Source of the DNA: an uncultured Lachnospiraceae bacterium
GTDB lineage: Bacteria > Bacillota > Clostridia > Lachnospirales > Lachnospiraceae
NCBI GenBank assembly: GCA_902787715.1
Contig: CADAHQ010000016.1
Span: 19,126-83,125 of the forward strand
Length of the DNA stretch: 64,000 bases
Direction of reading: 5' to 3'
In this document: in pieces, positions 1 to 8,375 of the stretch
Layout of the letters: each line of letters starts with the position of its first letter
Position numbering within the stretch: position 1 is the first letter of the stretch
Translations under genes and position numbers: made by a program
The notes under the pieces: model-generated
The model's database searches: none
What the model saw: only the letters and a program-made list of their open reading frames with translations
Told to the model about the DNA's origin: nothing

Positions 1-518
1 ACGCTGTAGATGGTTTTGATGCACTCGAGAATGTACTCAATCGGGTTGTTCACAGGATCCTCGCCGGACTCGATGGCAAGGCGCTTATGGCCCATGTCCT
101 GCAGCGCGATGACTTCCTCGCGCACCTCGTCCTGGGTGAGCTTCTTTCTCGGTATGTGCTTGTTCTTGATGTGATACGGACAGTAGACACAACTGTTGAC
201 GCAGTAGTTCGAGAGATACAGCGGCGCAAAAATCACGATTCGGTTTCCGTAAAATGCCAGCTTAATCTCCTCGGCAATCTCACAGATGCGCTCGTTGACC
301 TCGGGCAGATTGCACGCTAACAAAACCGACGCCTCCCTGTGGGTAAGCCCCGCGCAGGTGCATCCGTTTCCTTTCTTCTTCGGGCGTGCTTTTTCGAGAA
401 TGCTTTCGATGAGCGGAAGGTCATGCTTGTGTTCCTCCGCATACAAAAGAGTGTCACGGATCTCCTCATCATTGATGAACTCGTCCGCGACCATAGATTT
501 CGGGTCGTACTTCGACAT
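1..518 (-). CDS. hydG: [FeFe]-hydrogenase maturase HydG, N-terminal part (runs off the window)
   Basis: Radical SAM enzyme that cleaves tyrosine to give the CO and CN ligands of the hydrogenase H-cluster, with p-cresol as by-product. The 172 visible residues begin MSKYDPKSMVADEFIN, a typical HydG start, and reach the radical SAM cluster motif CVNSCVYC (CX3CX2C) near residue 110. The C-terminal half, which should hold the second auxiliary Fe-S cluster motif, lies outside the left edge. The ATG at 518 follows an AGGAAAA ribosome binding site. The gene shares strand with hydE (1384-2439) but is separated from it by a small membrane protein and has its own promoter at 606-634. Family identity is clear; completeness cannot be judged. 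Confidence 0.95.
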   Translation of the reverse strand, partial: MSKYDPKSMVADEFINDEEIRDTLLYAEEHKHDLPLIESILEKARPKKKGNGCTCAGLTHREASVLLACNLPEVNERICEIAEEIKLAFYGNRIVIFAPLYLSNYCVNSCVYCPYHIKNKHIPRKKLTQDEVREEVIALQDMGHKRLAIESGEDPVNNPIEYILECIKTIYS

Positions 519-575
519 ATTTGATTTTCCTTTCTTGCGGGTCAGAGGCCTCTTCCCCGTCAGAGTATATTTCGT

Positions 576-634
576 AAATGCAGCATGTTCTGCATTTCCG
601 ATAGCATTGTATCACCGGCGATCCTTACGCGCAA
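576..634 (-). promoter_or_regulatory. hydG promoter with a downstream palindrome
   Basis: Reading the minus strand, TTGCGC (634-629), a 17-base spacer and TACAAT (611-606) form a good sigma-70-type promoter, placing transcription start near 599 and a leader of about 80 bases before hydG. Immediately downstream, AAATGCAG and CTGCATTT (576-597, 6-base centre) are a perfect 8-bp inverted repeat positioned like an operator or a 5' hairpin. The rest of the 519-851 gap contains no gene that I can support; a weak CGGCAA/TTGCCG stem at 673-696 might end the upstream transcript. Confidence 0.6.
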
Positions 635-851
635 TGGCTTTTCGGATGGATTTGCCGCAATAAAAGACATCTTCGGCAAATGCCCCCCGCCTTGCCGGCA
701 CTTTTCAGCCGCGGTAGTCGCCCGATTCCGCCAAAGTCATATATCGTGAGAATGGTTGCATTTATTATCAACTCTCAAAAATAGCAATGAACAATTTATT
801 CCCGTATTGTTTTTTCGGATTAGAAGCTATCGTTGCTTCGCAGATACTACG

Positions 852-1316
852 TCATTTTACATTTCCGGGGTGCATATACAACTCAACTCCCAAAAGGACC
901 TCCGCAGTCCCCTCGACGATATACAGATTTTTCTCGTAGTACCTTCCAAGCAGAAGAAAATCTTGATCGTCATGCATGTGCATAACCTCCGTCAGTCCCT
1001 CCGACTCCTCTGCAGAGAAGAAGGTGCTTGTATGTTCTGCATATTCTTTCTTCCGCGCCTCGTCAAGTTTCGACCCCCACCAGCCGCTCGCGACCAGTTC
1101 CTCCCGAAGTGATTTCCACTCTTCTGTTGACAATTTCACAGTGCATCGGTAACTATCGACTTCGTCGGTCACCGTCTTCACCATTGTGAATCGCGTAAAC
1201 TGCTCTTTGCACTTCGTAAAATGCTTCTTCGCTGCGGAACGGTCGTACAGCAGGACTCCGGCCACGGCCAACGCAACTACTGCGCACACTGACAAGATAA
1301 TAACTATTTTTCTCAT
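852..1316 (-). CDS. small membrane-anchored protein of unknown function
   Basis: 154 residues. An N-terminal hydrophobic segment (about residues 4-24) resembles a signal anchor, so the remaining roughly 125 residues are probably outside the membrane. The exported part is polar, contains a WKSLREELVASGWWG stretch and two cysteines (KCKE, YRCTV), and matches no family that I recognise. AAGGGGG precedes the ATG by seven bases. It lies between the hydE and hydG genes on the same strand, 67 bases after hydE. Nothing in it suggests a hydrogenase maturation role, so its position may be incidental. The gene is A+T-richer than hydE. Confidence 0.65.
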   Translation of the reverse strand: MRKIVIILSVCAVVALAVAGVLLYDRSAAKKHFTKCKEQFTRFTMVKTVTDEVDSYRCTVKLSTEEWKSLREELVASGWWGSKLDEARKKEYAEHTSTFFSAEESEGLTEVMHMHDDQDFLLLGRYYEKNLYIVEGTAEVLLGVELYMHPGNVK

Positions 1317-1383
1317 GAATAAACCCCCTTAGTATCACTTGCGGCAATTGACTACTTTACCATAAGTTCGTATATTGTAGCCT

Positions 1384-2439
1384 TCAACCCAATCTGTAGT
1401 CCCCCCGATTCGTCACAATCTTGTATCCAATCGCCTCAACTCGCGCGGAAAGGCAACGCAGGCACTGTGCGGACTCCTCGCCGGTACAGATTTTATTGTC
1501 GTAGAGCTCGTACTTCTTCCGAACTCCCACCGGGCTCAAATTCGGCATCAGCACGTTGGCGCCCGCGAGGATTCCGAGCTCCCGCCCCTGTGGATGCATG
1601 GTCCCGAGGGCCGTGGTCGCAGGCAGCAGCACACGCGGGTGAACCAGCCGGATAACGCTTAGAAGAAAGCACGTGAGCTCCACGCTGCCCGCCGGTTCCT
1701 TCGCAAAGGGCGTTTCGTGATGCGGGATGAACGGTCCGATGCCGCACATCTCCGGTTTAAAGTTCTCAACAAATGCGATGTCCTTCGCGAGGTTCGCCGC
1801 CGTCTGATACGGCGATCCCACCATAAAGCCGCACCCGGTCTGGTAGCCGAGGTCCTTTAAGTCCCGCAGGCACCGCATGCGGTTTTCGTAGCTCATCTCC
1901 GCGGGATGCAGTTTTGCATAGTGCTCCGGGTCCGCGGTCTCATGCCGCAGCAGATACCGGTCCGCCCCGGCCTCGCGAAGCTTCGCATAGCTCTCCCGGC
2001 TGCGCTCCCCCATGGATAGCGTCACAGCACAGTCCGGATGGCGCTCCTTAATCTTCCGCACGATTCCGCAAAGCACTTCATCCGTAAAATGCGCATCTTC
2101 CCCGCCCTGCATCACTATCGTGCGCAGGCCGAGCCGGTATCCTTCGTCCGCGCAGGCGAGAATCTCCTCCTCCGTGAGGCGGTACCGCTCACAATTCCGG
2201 TTGCTTCTGCGGATTCCACAATAGATGCAGTCGTTTTTGCAGATGTTACTGATCTCCAAAAGGCCCCGGATGAAAATCTCGTTTCCGTAGATTCTCTTCT
2301 GTTCCGCCACGGCAGCCTTCGCGAGATACTCCGCAAGCTCCTCATCCCGGCCGACGATCAGTTTTTCATACTCTTCCGCGGACAGCCGGTGCGTGGCAAT
2401 CAGCCGGTCCGCCAGTTGTTTCATCTCTTCATTCATCAT
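1384..2439 (-). CDS. hydE: [FeFe]-hydrogenase maturase HydE
   Basis: Radical SAM enzyme acting with HydG and HydF in building the diiron subcluster of [FeFe]-hydrogenase. The motif CKNDCIYCG (CX3CX2C) lies about residues 68-76, in the context NEIFIRGLLEISNICKN typical of HydE. About 351 residues, the usual family length, ending in LSARVEAIGYKIVTNRGD. I choose the ATG at 2439 because it overlaps the TGA of the upstream zinc-ribbon gene as ATGA, implying translational coupling; a second ATG follows at 2436. A frame-extending TTG at 2445 is less likely. HydF is not in the window, so the maturation set is split. Confidence 0.95.
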   Translation of the reverse strand: MMNEEMKQLADRLIATHRLSAEEYEKLIVGRDEELAEYLAKAAVAEQKRIYGNEIFIRGLLEISNICKNDCIYCGIRRSNRNCERYRLTEEEILACADEGYRLGLRTIVMQGGEDAHFTDEVLCGIVRKIKERHPDCAVTLSMGERSRESYAKLREAGADRYLLRHETADPEHYAKLHPAEMSYENRMRCLRDLKDLGYQTGCGFMVGSPYQTAANLAKDIAFVENFKPEMCGIGPFIPHHETPFAKEPAGSVELTCFLLSVIRLVHPRVLLPATTALGTMHPQGRELGILAGANVLMPNLSPVGVRKKYELYDNKICTGEESAQCLRCLSARVEAIGYKIVTNRGDYRLG

Positions 2440-3188
2440 TCGCAAACCAAAAAGCTTTTTCCGATTCCCCGGATGCGCACATGGCTTCCCTTCGTATATT
2501 TTTCAGCGGCCTCATCCGACGCCATCAAAAGAATTGTGGTGTATCTTCCGCCCAAAAGCGTCTTTACAAGCATTTTCTTCTCGTAGGTCGGGATTTGCTC
2601 CCGGGTCCACTGGAATTTCACAGTATCATCATATCCGCTGGTTACGCTGATTACCTCCGCCTCGCATTCTGTCCCGCAATGGCGGATCACGAAACGGCGC
2701 AGCACCGGAAACATTGCAGCGCAGCCGAGCAAAAGCACGATTCCCGCAGCAGCGTACACCTGCGCCCACATGACGGTGTAGTTCGGCTCCTGGAACAGAG
2801 AATCGACGTTCCCGATAAAAACAGGCTGTTGAAATTCTTCTCTCAGCCCCTGATAATATCTTTTTTCACTGGCAATATTTTCTTTTCCGGTGATTATAAT
2901 CGCCACGGCGCCGGCTACGCACAGCACGAACAAAACCGTCAATACTACTGCGAGTCCTTTCGGCATCGGTTTGATTTCTGATACGATGTCCGGCTTCGGG
3001 CCCATGGACTCCCGGAGCGAGTCTGCCGTCAGGGCGGGTGCATTTTCCGCGTCGGTTATCTCCGTCACACGGCTACGTACAACCATAGAGCTTCCGCAGT
3101 AACGGCAGGTTTCTTCCTCCCCTTTTCTCGCAGCGCCGCAATTCGGGCACTCGTCCAAAAATGTTTCAGTCAACGTTGATGTTTTCAC
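2436..3188 (-). CDS. zinc-ribbon membrane protein of unknown function
   Basis: About 250 residues. The N-terminus carries a zinc-ribbon pair, CPNCG then CRYCG, spaced 15 residues, followed by an acidic linker. A transmembrane segment (LAVVLTVLFVLCVAGAVAII) and a second one (VYAAAGIVLLLGCAAMF) follow, then a C-terminal soluble part resembling a small beta barrel. The GTG at 3188 follows a strong GAGGGGGG site by six bases and is preferred; an in-frame ATG at 3239 with a weaker AAGG is the alternative. Its stop codon overlaps the hydE start, so the two are probably co-translated. Function is unknown; many Clostridia encode similar zinc-ribbon membrane proteins. Confidence 0.7.
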   Translation of the reverse strand: MKTSTLTETFLDECPNCGAARKGEEETCRYCGSSMVVRSRVTEITDAENAPALTADSLRESMGPKPDIVSEIKPMPKGLAVVLTVLFVLCVAGAVAIIITGKENIASEKRYYQGLREEFQQPVFIGNVDSLFQEPNYTVMWAQVYAAAGIVLLLGCAAMFPVLRRFVIRHCGTECEAEVISVTSGYDDTVKFQWTREQIPTYEKKMLVKTLLGGRYTTILLMASDEAAEKYTKGSHVRIRGIGKSFLVCE

Positions 3189-3288
3189 GATAACCCCCCT
3201 CGATTCCGACGGAATCTTGTATTGCGAGAATAGTAACATATATTTACCTTTTCGTCAAGGACTTACTCTATTCCAGTCCAAAAAAATC

Positions 3289-3320
3289 TTGACGCAGCAG
3301 ACTACATGTTATAAACTGTA
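3289..3320 (+). promoter_or_regulatory. promoter and BlaI/CopY-type operator of the BlaI-M56 operon
   Basis: TTGACG (3289-3294) lies 15 bases before TATAAA (3310-3315) or 17 before TAAACT (3312-3317). Overlapping this -10 region is the dyad TACATGTTATAAACTGTA (3303-3320), 14 of 18 positions symmetric, with the TACA...TGTA ends typical of BlaI/MecI/CopY operators. The arrangement predicts that the repressor encoded just downstream occludes polymerase and controls its own operon. Confidence 0.65.
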
Positions 3321-3404
3321 CGACAGACGATAATCAACACGCGAATGGAGTATTTCGGCGTGTCGATTTCGTGCATCACAAGCAGATTTATAAGGAGAAA
3401 GAGC

Positions 3405-3767
3405 ATGAGAGATTATCCGTCATTAGGAGAAATGGAAGCCCGATTTGCCGAAATTATATGGAACACGGCTCCGGTTTCCAGCTCGGAACTCGTTCGAAGA
3501 GCAAAGGAGGAACTAAACTGGGCTCGTACAACCACACATACGGTTATTCGAAAGTTGTGCGAGAAAGGATTGTTTGTTCGAGATGCTGAAGGAATCGTAA
3601 GAATTGTTCTTTCCCGGGAAGAGTACTATTCCGGAAGAGGCAGGCAGTTCGTTAACATCGCCTACGATGGGTCTTTGCCTATGTTTATTGCCGGTTTTGT
3701 GAAGAAGCAGAAACTCTCCGAAAAGGATATTGATGAAATCATTGAGCTATTGAACAAAAAGCGATGA
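3405..3767 (+). CDS. BlaI/MecI/CopY-family repressor
   Basis: 120-residue winged-helix DNA-binding protein. The N-terminal stretch LGEMEARFAEIIWNTAPVSSSEL and the recognition region WARTTTHTVIRKLCEKGLF match the penicillinase repressor family, which is usually 115-130 residues long. The C-terminal dimerisation tail ends DEIIELLNKKR. The ATG at 3405 follows TAAGGAG by eight bases; a longer in-frame start at 3345 lacks a site. It lies 16 bases upstream of an M56 metallopeptidase, the standard BlaI-BlaR1 pairing, and a TACA/TGTA dyad covers its promoter. In this family the repressor is cleaved when the membrane peptidase senses a signal; which signal here is unknown. Confidence 0.9.
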   Translation: MRDYPSLGEMEARFAEIIWNTAPVSSSELVRRAKEELNWARTTTHTVIRKLCEKGLFVRDAEGIVRIVLSREEYYSGRGRQFVNIAYDGSLPMFIAGFVKKQKLSEKDIDEIIELLNKKR

Positions 3768-3783
3768 ATCCGGGGAGGTCACG

Positions 3784-5106
3784 ATGACGAAAGTATTTCT
3801 GGTTTTGTTGAATATCAGTTTGAGCTCCTCGATTATGATTGCCGTTGTTCTTTTGATACGAAAGATTACCAAACGGCGGTGTAACCGAATCCTCTGCGTC
3901 TTATGGGGTTTGGTATTTCTGCGTCTGTTATGTCCGTTCACTATCAGTGATATCGCCTCGGTTTCCGGTCCGTTACCGAATGCTCTGACACTGATTGAAC
4001 AGCCGGCGGACAACACCCCCATTGCGACGGACGCTCCACAATTGAATTCCGAAACCGGGAAGGTGATGGTATCGGCGGAAAAAGAGAGCGCGGAACAAAG
4101 CATTTTGCGAACATCGATTCGAGTAGCATGTTTTGTGTGGCTGGCCGGTGTTGCAGTAATGCTGTGTTATTTCTGTATAACTGCACGACATCTCGGGCAG
4201 GCCATTGCTTCAGGCGTCGAAGCACAAGGGGTTGTTCGATGTGCGGCAATATCGGTTCCTTTTGTCTTTGGGATTGTGCATCCACGAATCTATGTTCCAG
4301 TTGATATCGATGAGGATTGTTTGAACAACGTTATCGCACACGAAAGAACCCATGTCCGTCACAGAGACCATCTCCGAAAGATTTTGTATACATTGGTCTT
4401 ATCCGTGTACTGGTTTCACCCCCTCGTATGGATTGCTTTCTTTCTTTCCGCCAGAGACATTGAAATGGCTTGCGATGACGTTGTGATAAAGAACATGAAC
4501 GCTGAGGAAAGGAACCATTATGTTATATCAATCCTTTCCTTCGGAACCGAATGGCCGCGCGTCAGAAGGCAGTATGTCGGGTTTTCGGATTCTTCCTTGA
4601 AAGAGCGGTTGGAAAATATAGCTATGAATCAATGCAGCAGCCGTCTTTTTAAAGCAACCATCGTAACGGTAGGAATTGCTGTATTTTCCGCAACCTTGAT
4701 TTTCGGAGCGAAAGCCATGTCTGCAAGTGAAGAAACCATGAATGATACAGATGTAACGATTCTGGGTGTAGAAGAAGCTGACTTCGAGTGGAATGCCGAC
4801 CAATATGATCTCGGTATATTCGTATGGGAAATCGCTCCTGACAATTATCGATGCATGCTTGTGCGGTGCGACGTCGCCTGGGAGGATGCAAAGAATCAAG
4901 TCATGGTCGCAGCTATAAAGAACCAAGGAAAAACGATCGCTCAGGCGCGAGAATTCCTTGCAGCGGAAACGACTCCTAAAGAAAGGATTTTGGTGAAATA
5001 TTTTCCGAGTGGTTCGGCCATTTACAGTCATATCGGACACACTTACACTTCCCGAGAAGACGAAAATGCATTCCTGACATATTTACGAGGATTGCTTCTC
5101 AGCTGA
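3784..5106 (+). CDS. M56-family membrane metallopeptidase (BlaR1-like, no penicillin-binding domain)
   Basis: 440 residues. Hydrophobic segments about 5-25, 36-54, 112-132 and 288-306 give a BlaR1-like membrane topology. The zinc motif HERTH is at residues 186-190, in the stretch VIAHERTHVRHRDHLRK, with a downstream ARDIEMACDD typical of M56. Unlike BlaR1 and MecR1, the extracellular C-terminus (about 130 residues after the last membrane segment) is too short for a penicillin-binding sensor domain and has no SxxK motif that I can see. It likely senses something else and cleaves the adjacent BlaI-type repressor. The start follows GGGGAGG. Likely target gene: the secreted protein at 5275. Confidence 0.88.
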   Translation: MTKVFLVLLNISLSSSIMIAVVLLIRKITKRRCNRILCVLWGLVFLRLLCPFTISDIASVSGPLPNALTLIEQPADNTPIATDAPQLNSETGKVMVSAEKESAEQSILRTSIRVACFVWLAGVAVMLCYFCITARHLGQAIASGVEAQGVVRCAAISVPFVFGIVHPRIYVPVDIDEDCLNNVIAHERTHVRHRDHLRKILYTLVLSVYWFHPLVWIAFFLSARDIEMACDDVVIKNMNAEERNHYVISILSFGTEWPRVRRQYVGFSDSSLKERLENIAMNQCSSRLFKATIVTVGIAVFSATLIFGAKAMSASEETMNDTDVTILGVEEADFEWNADQYDLGIFVWEIAPDNYRCMLVRCDVAWEDAKNQVMVAAIKNQGKTIAQAREFLAAETTPKERILVKYFPSGSAIYSHIGHTYTSREDENAFLTYLRGLLLS

Positions 5107-5114
5107 TAAAGGCG

Positions 5115-5184
5115 GACTATTTGAAATAGTCGTTGACAAACGGGACGATATGTGATAGTCTTAAAGCGGACTACAACATATCGT
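5115..5184 (+). promoter_or_regulatory. nested dyads between the M56 gene and the secreted-protein gene
   Basis: GACTAT-TTGAA-ATAGTC (5115-5131) is followed by a near-perfect 16-bp stem (arms 5145-5160 and 5169-5184, two mismatches, 8-base loop) whose inner ends read TAGTC and GACTA, resembling BlaI half-sites. The large stem is followed by CTCTTTTTG, so it could also be a rho-independent terminator of the M56 gene. TTGACA (5133-5138) with TAGTCT 17 bases later (5156-5161) is a candidate promoter for the downstream gene lying inside the dyads, fitting repression by the BlaI-type protein. Confidence 0.5.
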
Positions 5185-5274
5185 CTCTTTTTGCAGGTAT
5201 CTGCAGAGATTTGTGTTCGAGCAGTACGCGCGGTCGCAGAACTATTAGCTTATCATGAAAAGGAGGAATCGATT

Positions 5275-6576
5275 ATGGCACGAAAAAGATTAACGAAAAT
5301 AATAGCCGCAGTAATTGTGGCTATGATAGCCGGAGCAATCGTGATTTGTGTAATTCATAACAGCAGGAACAAGGAACCGGTCGCAAAGGCGGAGGAGACT
5401 ACCTGCGATAGGGATGCAGAATTTGCCGCCGATCTTGAGAAACTTACGGACTCTGAAATCGAAGCGGCCTATTACCCGTCCAATTATACCGGATTTCGGT
5501 ATTCCAGTCTCCCGGGCATGTCCACGTGGCCTTACGGCAATCATCAGAACATGGTAGATGTTTGTCAGATTCCGGAAGAGGTATTGGAACAGCTTTCCAC
5601 ATCGGATTTGGTTCAAACAGTCATGTTCTATCCCCTGTTGGATGACATCTACGCCTTTGATAGTGTTGATGACGGATTTGAAATTGTAAAGGACCACTTC
5701 CGCGGTCTTGCGGAATTATGCGCGCGAACGGACCGCGTTGAGTGTCTGTACAATTGGCTGCGAGACAATCGCGAGTGGTTTGCTTCCACCCCCACGACGT
5801 CCGGCAACTTGTATGTAGATTATCTGGAAAAGAGTCAGCGGACTCGATTCTTCCTTTTGGCCAATCGAGAAGCTTTTTTCACAGAGGAAATCAACAGCAC
5901 GGAAGCTGTTATAGATGCAGTTAATGCGATTCTTTCCGAAAGCAATGGCGAAACACGCGAAGATAATAGCAGGGATTACAGCCTTGTGGAATACATAGAC
6001 TTCGTGTCTCTTGTACAGGAAAGCATGCAAACTGTCTATACACCCCGAGGTGGTCCGATGGATGCCAAAACTTACAGTGTGGCGGAACTATGGTTGTGTA
6101 GCGACAATGTATGTAGAACAATTTTCTTTAATGATTTTTCGTCGGCCGCAAAAACGAGCATGAAAAACTTCATGTATTCAAGATTCGGTTTAAATCCTGA
6201 TTCCGGACGTGGAGCATCAGTAAAGTATAATTGTCACTCTTATGCATGGTATTCAACCAGTAGTAGCAATCCCAATTGGATTGAAATTTTCAACACTACG
6301 AATTATACAACTGCCACGATGCAAAGTGTTAATGTGGGCGGAATCATTGTATATTGCGAATCTTATGGCGGCAACATCGGTCCGAGCACGGAACGAAAGC
6401 ACAGTGCAATTGTTACAGGAAAAATATATCACCCGGTGCAGACTAATACGGTAACTGATTTCACCATGAAATCCAAATGGGGAATGTACGGTCTATATAC
6501 ACATAATCTTGCAAACTGCCCATACTATTACTATGATTCAACGAATTATGTCAGTGATCGGCTGTACTACAATTAA
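5275..6576 (+). CDS. secreted papain-like hydrolase candidate controlled by the BlaI/M56 pair
   Basis: 433 residues. An N-terminal membrane segment (about residues 8-28) suggests export or anchoring. The middle is helical and unrecognised. The last 116 residues show a layout like CHAP/NlpC-P60-type cysteine hydrolases: YNCHSYAWY with Cys320, GGIIVYCESYGG, KHSAIVTG with His376, and SKWGMYGLYTHN around 400-410. Cys320 and His376 are the candidate catalytic pair. Such enzymes usually cut peptidoglycan peptides or act as peptidases. The ATG at 5275 follows AAGGAGG; the longer frame upstream crosses the dyad region and is rejected. Its place after a BlaI repressor and M56 sensor suggests an envelope-stress response. 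The assignment is inference from motif layout. Confidence 0.6.
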   Translation: MARKRLTKIIAAVIVAMIAGAIVICVIHNSRNKEPVAKAEETTCDRDAEFAADLEKLTDSEIEAAYYPSNYTGFRYSSLPGMSTWPYGNHQNMVDVCQIPEEVLEQLSTSDLVQTVMFYPLLDDIYAFDSVDDGFEIVKDHFRGLAELCARTDRVECLYNWLRDNREWFASTPTTSGNLYVDYLEKSQRTRFFLLANREAFFTEEINSTEAVIDAVNAILSESNGETREDNSRDYSLVEYIDFVSLVQESMQTVYTPRGGPMDAKTYSVAELWLCSDNVCRTIFFNDFSSAAKTSMKNFMYSRFGLNPDSGRGASVKYNCHSYAWYSTSSSNPNWIEIFNTTNYTTATMQSVNVGGIIVYCESYGGNIGPSTERKHSAIVTGKIYHPVQTNTVTDFTMKSKWGMYGLYTHNLANCPYYYYDSTNYVSDRLYYN

Positions 6577-6669
6577 CCATGTGTAGCAGTCAAATTGTAA
6601 TGCCTTTGAAACGAGGTTATCACCTATGTTATGAGCGGATATCGCGAAATCTTGCTGTCGCCGCCCGTC

Positions 6670-6698
6670 TTGTCATTCACAAAAAACCGTGTTATACT
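6670..6698 (+). promoter_or_regulatory. promoter of the HIT-family gene
   Basis: TTGTCA (6670-6675), a 17-base spacer and TATACT (6693-6698) make a near-consensus sigma-70-type promoter about 70 bases before the HIT start codon. Confidence 0.75.
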
Positions 6699-6770
6699 TT
6701 ACCCGGAACGTCGCTTTGTTGATTACATTCACCGGTCACGGCAGCGGACGTTCCGGAAAGGAGTCTCACC

Positions 6771-7181
6771 ATGGACGATTGTATTTTCTGCAAACTCGCG
6801 AACGGAGTTTTTCCCACCGCAACCGTATATGAAGACGAGGATTTTCGGGCCATCCTCGACATCGCGCCTGCCCACAAGGGGCATGTCATTCTGCTCCCGA
6901 AGACGCACGCCGACAACCTCTACGAGCTCGATGACGCCATCGCCGCGAAGGCACTTCCCATCGCGAAGAAGATTGCGATTGCCGTAAAGAAGGCGACCGG
7001 GTGCGACGGAATCAACATCCTGCAGAACAACGAGCCTGCCGCAGGGCAGACCGTCTTCCATCTGCACATCCACATCATCCCGCGCTACGCGGATGACGGC
7101 ATCCTTCCGGTATGGCCCCAGGGTTCCTACGCCGACGGCGAAGCCGCCGACTGGGCAGCCAAAATCGTGGCGGAGCTGTAA
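6771..7181 (+). CDS. HIT-family nucleotide hydrolase (HinT-like)
   Basis: 136 residues, full family length. The N-terminus MDDCIFCKLANGVFPTATVYEDE and the histidine triad HLHIHIIP (about residues 105-112) define the HinT/Fhit-type hydrolases that cleave purine nucleotide phosphoramidates. CxxC (CIFC) is typical of the bacterial branch and may bind zinc together with a histidine. AAAGGAG precedes the ATG by seven bases, and the gene has its own promoter (6670-6698) and terminator (7212-7243), so it is a single-gene transcript. The physiological substrate of bacterial HinT proteins is usually unclear. Confidence 0.92.
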   Translation: MDDCIFCKLANGVFPTATVYEDEDFRAILDIAPAHKGHVILLPKTHADNLYELDDAIAAKALPIAKKIAIAVKKATGCDGINILQNNEPAAGQTVFHLHIHIIPRYADDGILPVWPQGSYADGEAADWAAKIVAEL

Positions 7182-7211
7182 TCTAATTTCACAATCATTC
7201 CCGAACGTAAA

Positions 7212-7243
7212 ATGCGGAACCCTTCGCGGGTTCCGCATCTTTT
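7212..7243 (+). terminator. terminator of the HIT gene, probably bidirectional
   Basis: An 11-bp stem, ATGCGGAACCC with GGGTTCCGCAT, closes a TTCGC loop and is followed by CTTTT. It sits between convergent genes (HIT, plus; murG, minus). Confidence 0.85.
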
Positions 7244-7269
7244 GTATTCGTCACTTTTCGTCTGCGCTG

Positions 7270-8367
7270 TTATTCCACGTCTTCCGCTGCAGCCCCTGTT
7301 GCACCGCCATCCTCGGCCAATTCCGTAAGCAGCGCCACAATAGTTTCCGTGGCGTCCGAAGACGGGCTCGCCGCCATCGCGTCGATATATTGCTGCCGGT
7401 TCTCGTACAAGTCTTTCACCGCAGCCGTCAGCACCTCGGGCGTCACCTCCGACTCCTGCAGCACCTTGCTGAAACCTTGTTTTGCGAAGGATTCCGCATT
7501 CAATATCTGGTCTCCACGGCTCGCTTCCGCAGAAAGCGGAATCAGAATGTTCGGCTTATGCAACGCAAGAAGCTCACAGATGGCATTGGCCCCGGCCCGC
7601 GAGATTACCACGTCGGCCATGGCAAGCACATCCTTCATCTCTTTGTCGCAATATTCGCGCTGTTCGTACCCCGCAGCGGTCACTCCGGGGTCGGTTTTTC
7701 CCTTCCCGCACAGGTGAAGAACGTCAAATTCCGGCAGAAGCGTCGGCAATGCCGCCCGAACCGCCTCGTTCACACGAACCGCTCCGGTACTTCCGCCGAC
7801 CACAAGAATGACCGGCTTTGCTCCGTCAAACCCTGCATATGCCAGACCTGCCTCGCGCGTTCCCGTAAAGAGCTCTTTCCGAATCGGTGTTCCCGTGTGA
7901 ATACCCTTGCCCTTCGTATGCGGCAGGGTTTCCGCGAAATTGCAGCAAATCTTTGTCGCATATCGCAGGCTCAGCCGGTTCGCGAGTCCCGGTGTCATGT
8001 CCGATTCGTGAATCACCGTAGGAATCTTCTTTTTTCCTGCCGCAACCACAACCGGCACCGAGACAAATCCACCCTTAGAAAACACCACGGACGGCTTCAG
8101 TTCCTTAAGGATCTTCTTCGCCTCATGGTAACCGTGCTGCACACGGAACGGATCCGTAAAATTCTTCATGGAGAAATATCTCCGCAATTTTCCGGAACTG
8201 ATTCCATAGTATGGGATCCCGAGATTCTCAATCAGCTCCTTCTCGATACCCGTTTTGGATCCGATGTAGAAAACCTCAAATCCTTCTTCCTTCAGCCGGT
8301 CAATCAGCGCAATATTCGGGGTCACATGCCCCGCCGTTCCGCCGCCGGTGAGAACAATTCTCTTCAT
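7270..8367 (-). CDS. murG: UDP-GlcNAc:lipid I N-acetylglucosaminyltransferase MurG
   Basis: Transfers GlcNAc to lipid I to make lipid II on the inner face of the membrane, the last cytoplasmic step of peptidoglycan precursor synthesis. 365 residues, normal length. The N-terminal glycine loop IVLTGGGTAGHVTPN, SKGGFVSVPVV, IHESDMTPGLANR, VVGGSTGAVRVN and the C-terminal ISRAGANAICELLAL are the conserved MurG blocks. It ends in an acidic Ala/Gly-rich tail. It stands apart from other division/wall genes in this window, downstream of the TSCPD gene with a terminator hairpin between them. Confidence 0.97.
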   Translation of the reverse strand: MKRIVLTGGGTAGHVTPNIALIDRLKEEGFEVFYIGSKTGIEKELIENLGIPYYGISSGKLRRYFSMKNFTDPFRVQHGYHEAKKILKELKPSVVFSKGGFVSVPVVVAAGKKKIPTVIHESDMTPGLANRLSLRYATKICCNFAETLPHTKGKGIHTGTPIRKELFTGTREAGLAYAGFDGAKPVILVVGGSTGAVRVNEAVRAALPTLLPEFDVLHLCGKGKTDPGVTAAGYEQREYCDKEMKDVLAMADVVISRAGANAICELLALHKPNILIPLSAEASRGDQILNAESFAKQGFSKVLQESEVTPEVLTAAVKDLYENRQQYIDAMAASPSSDATETIVALLTELAEDGGATGAAAEDVE

Positions 8368-8375
8368 GCTTTCGT

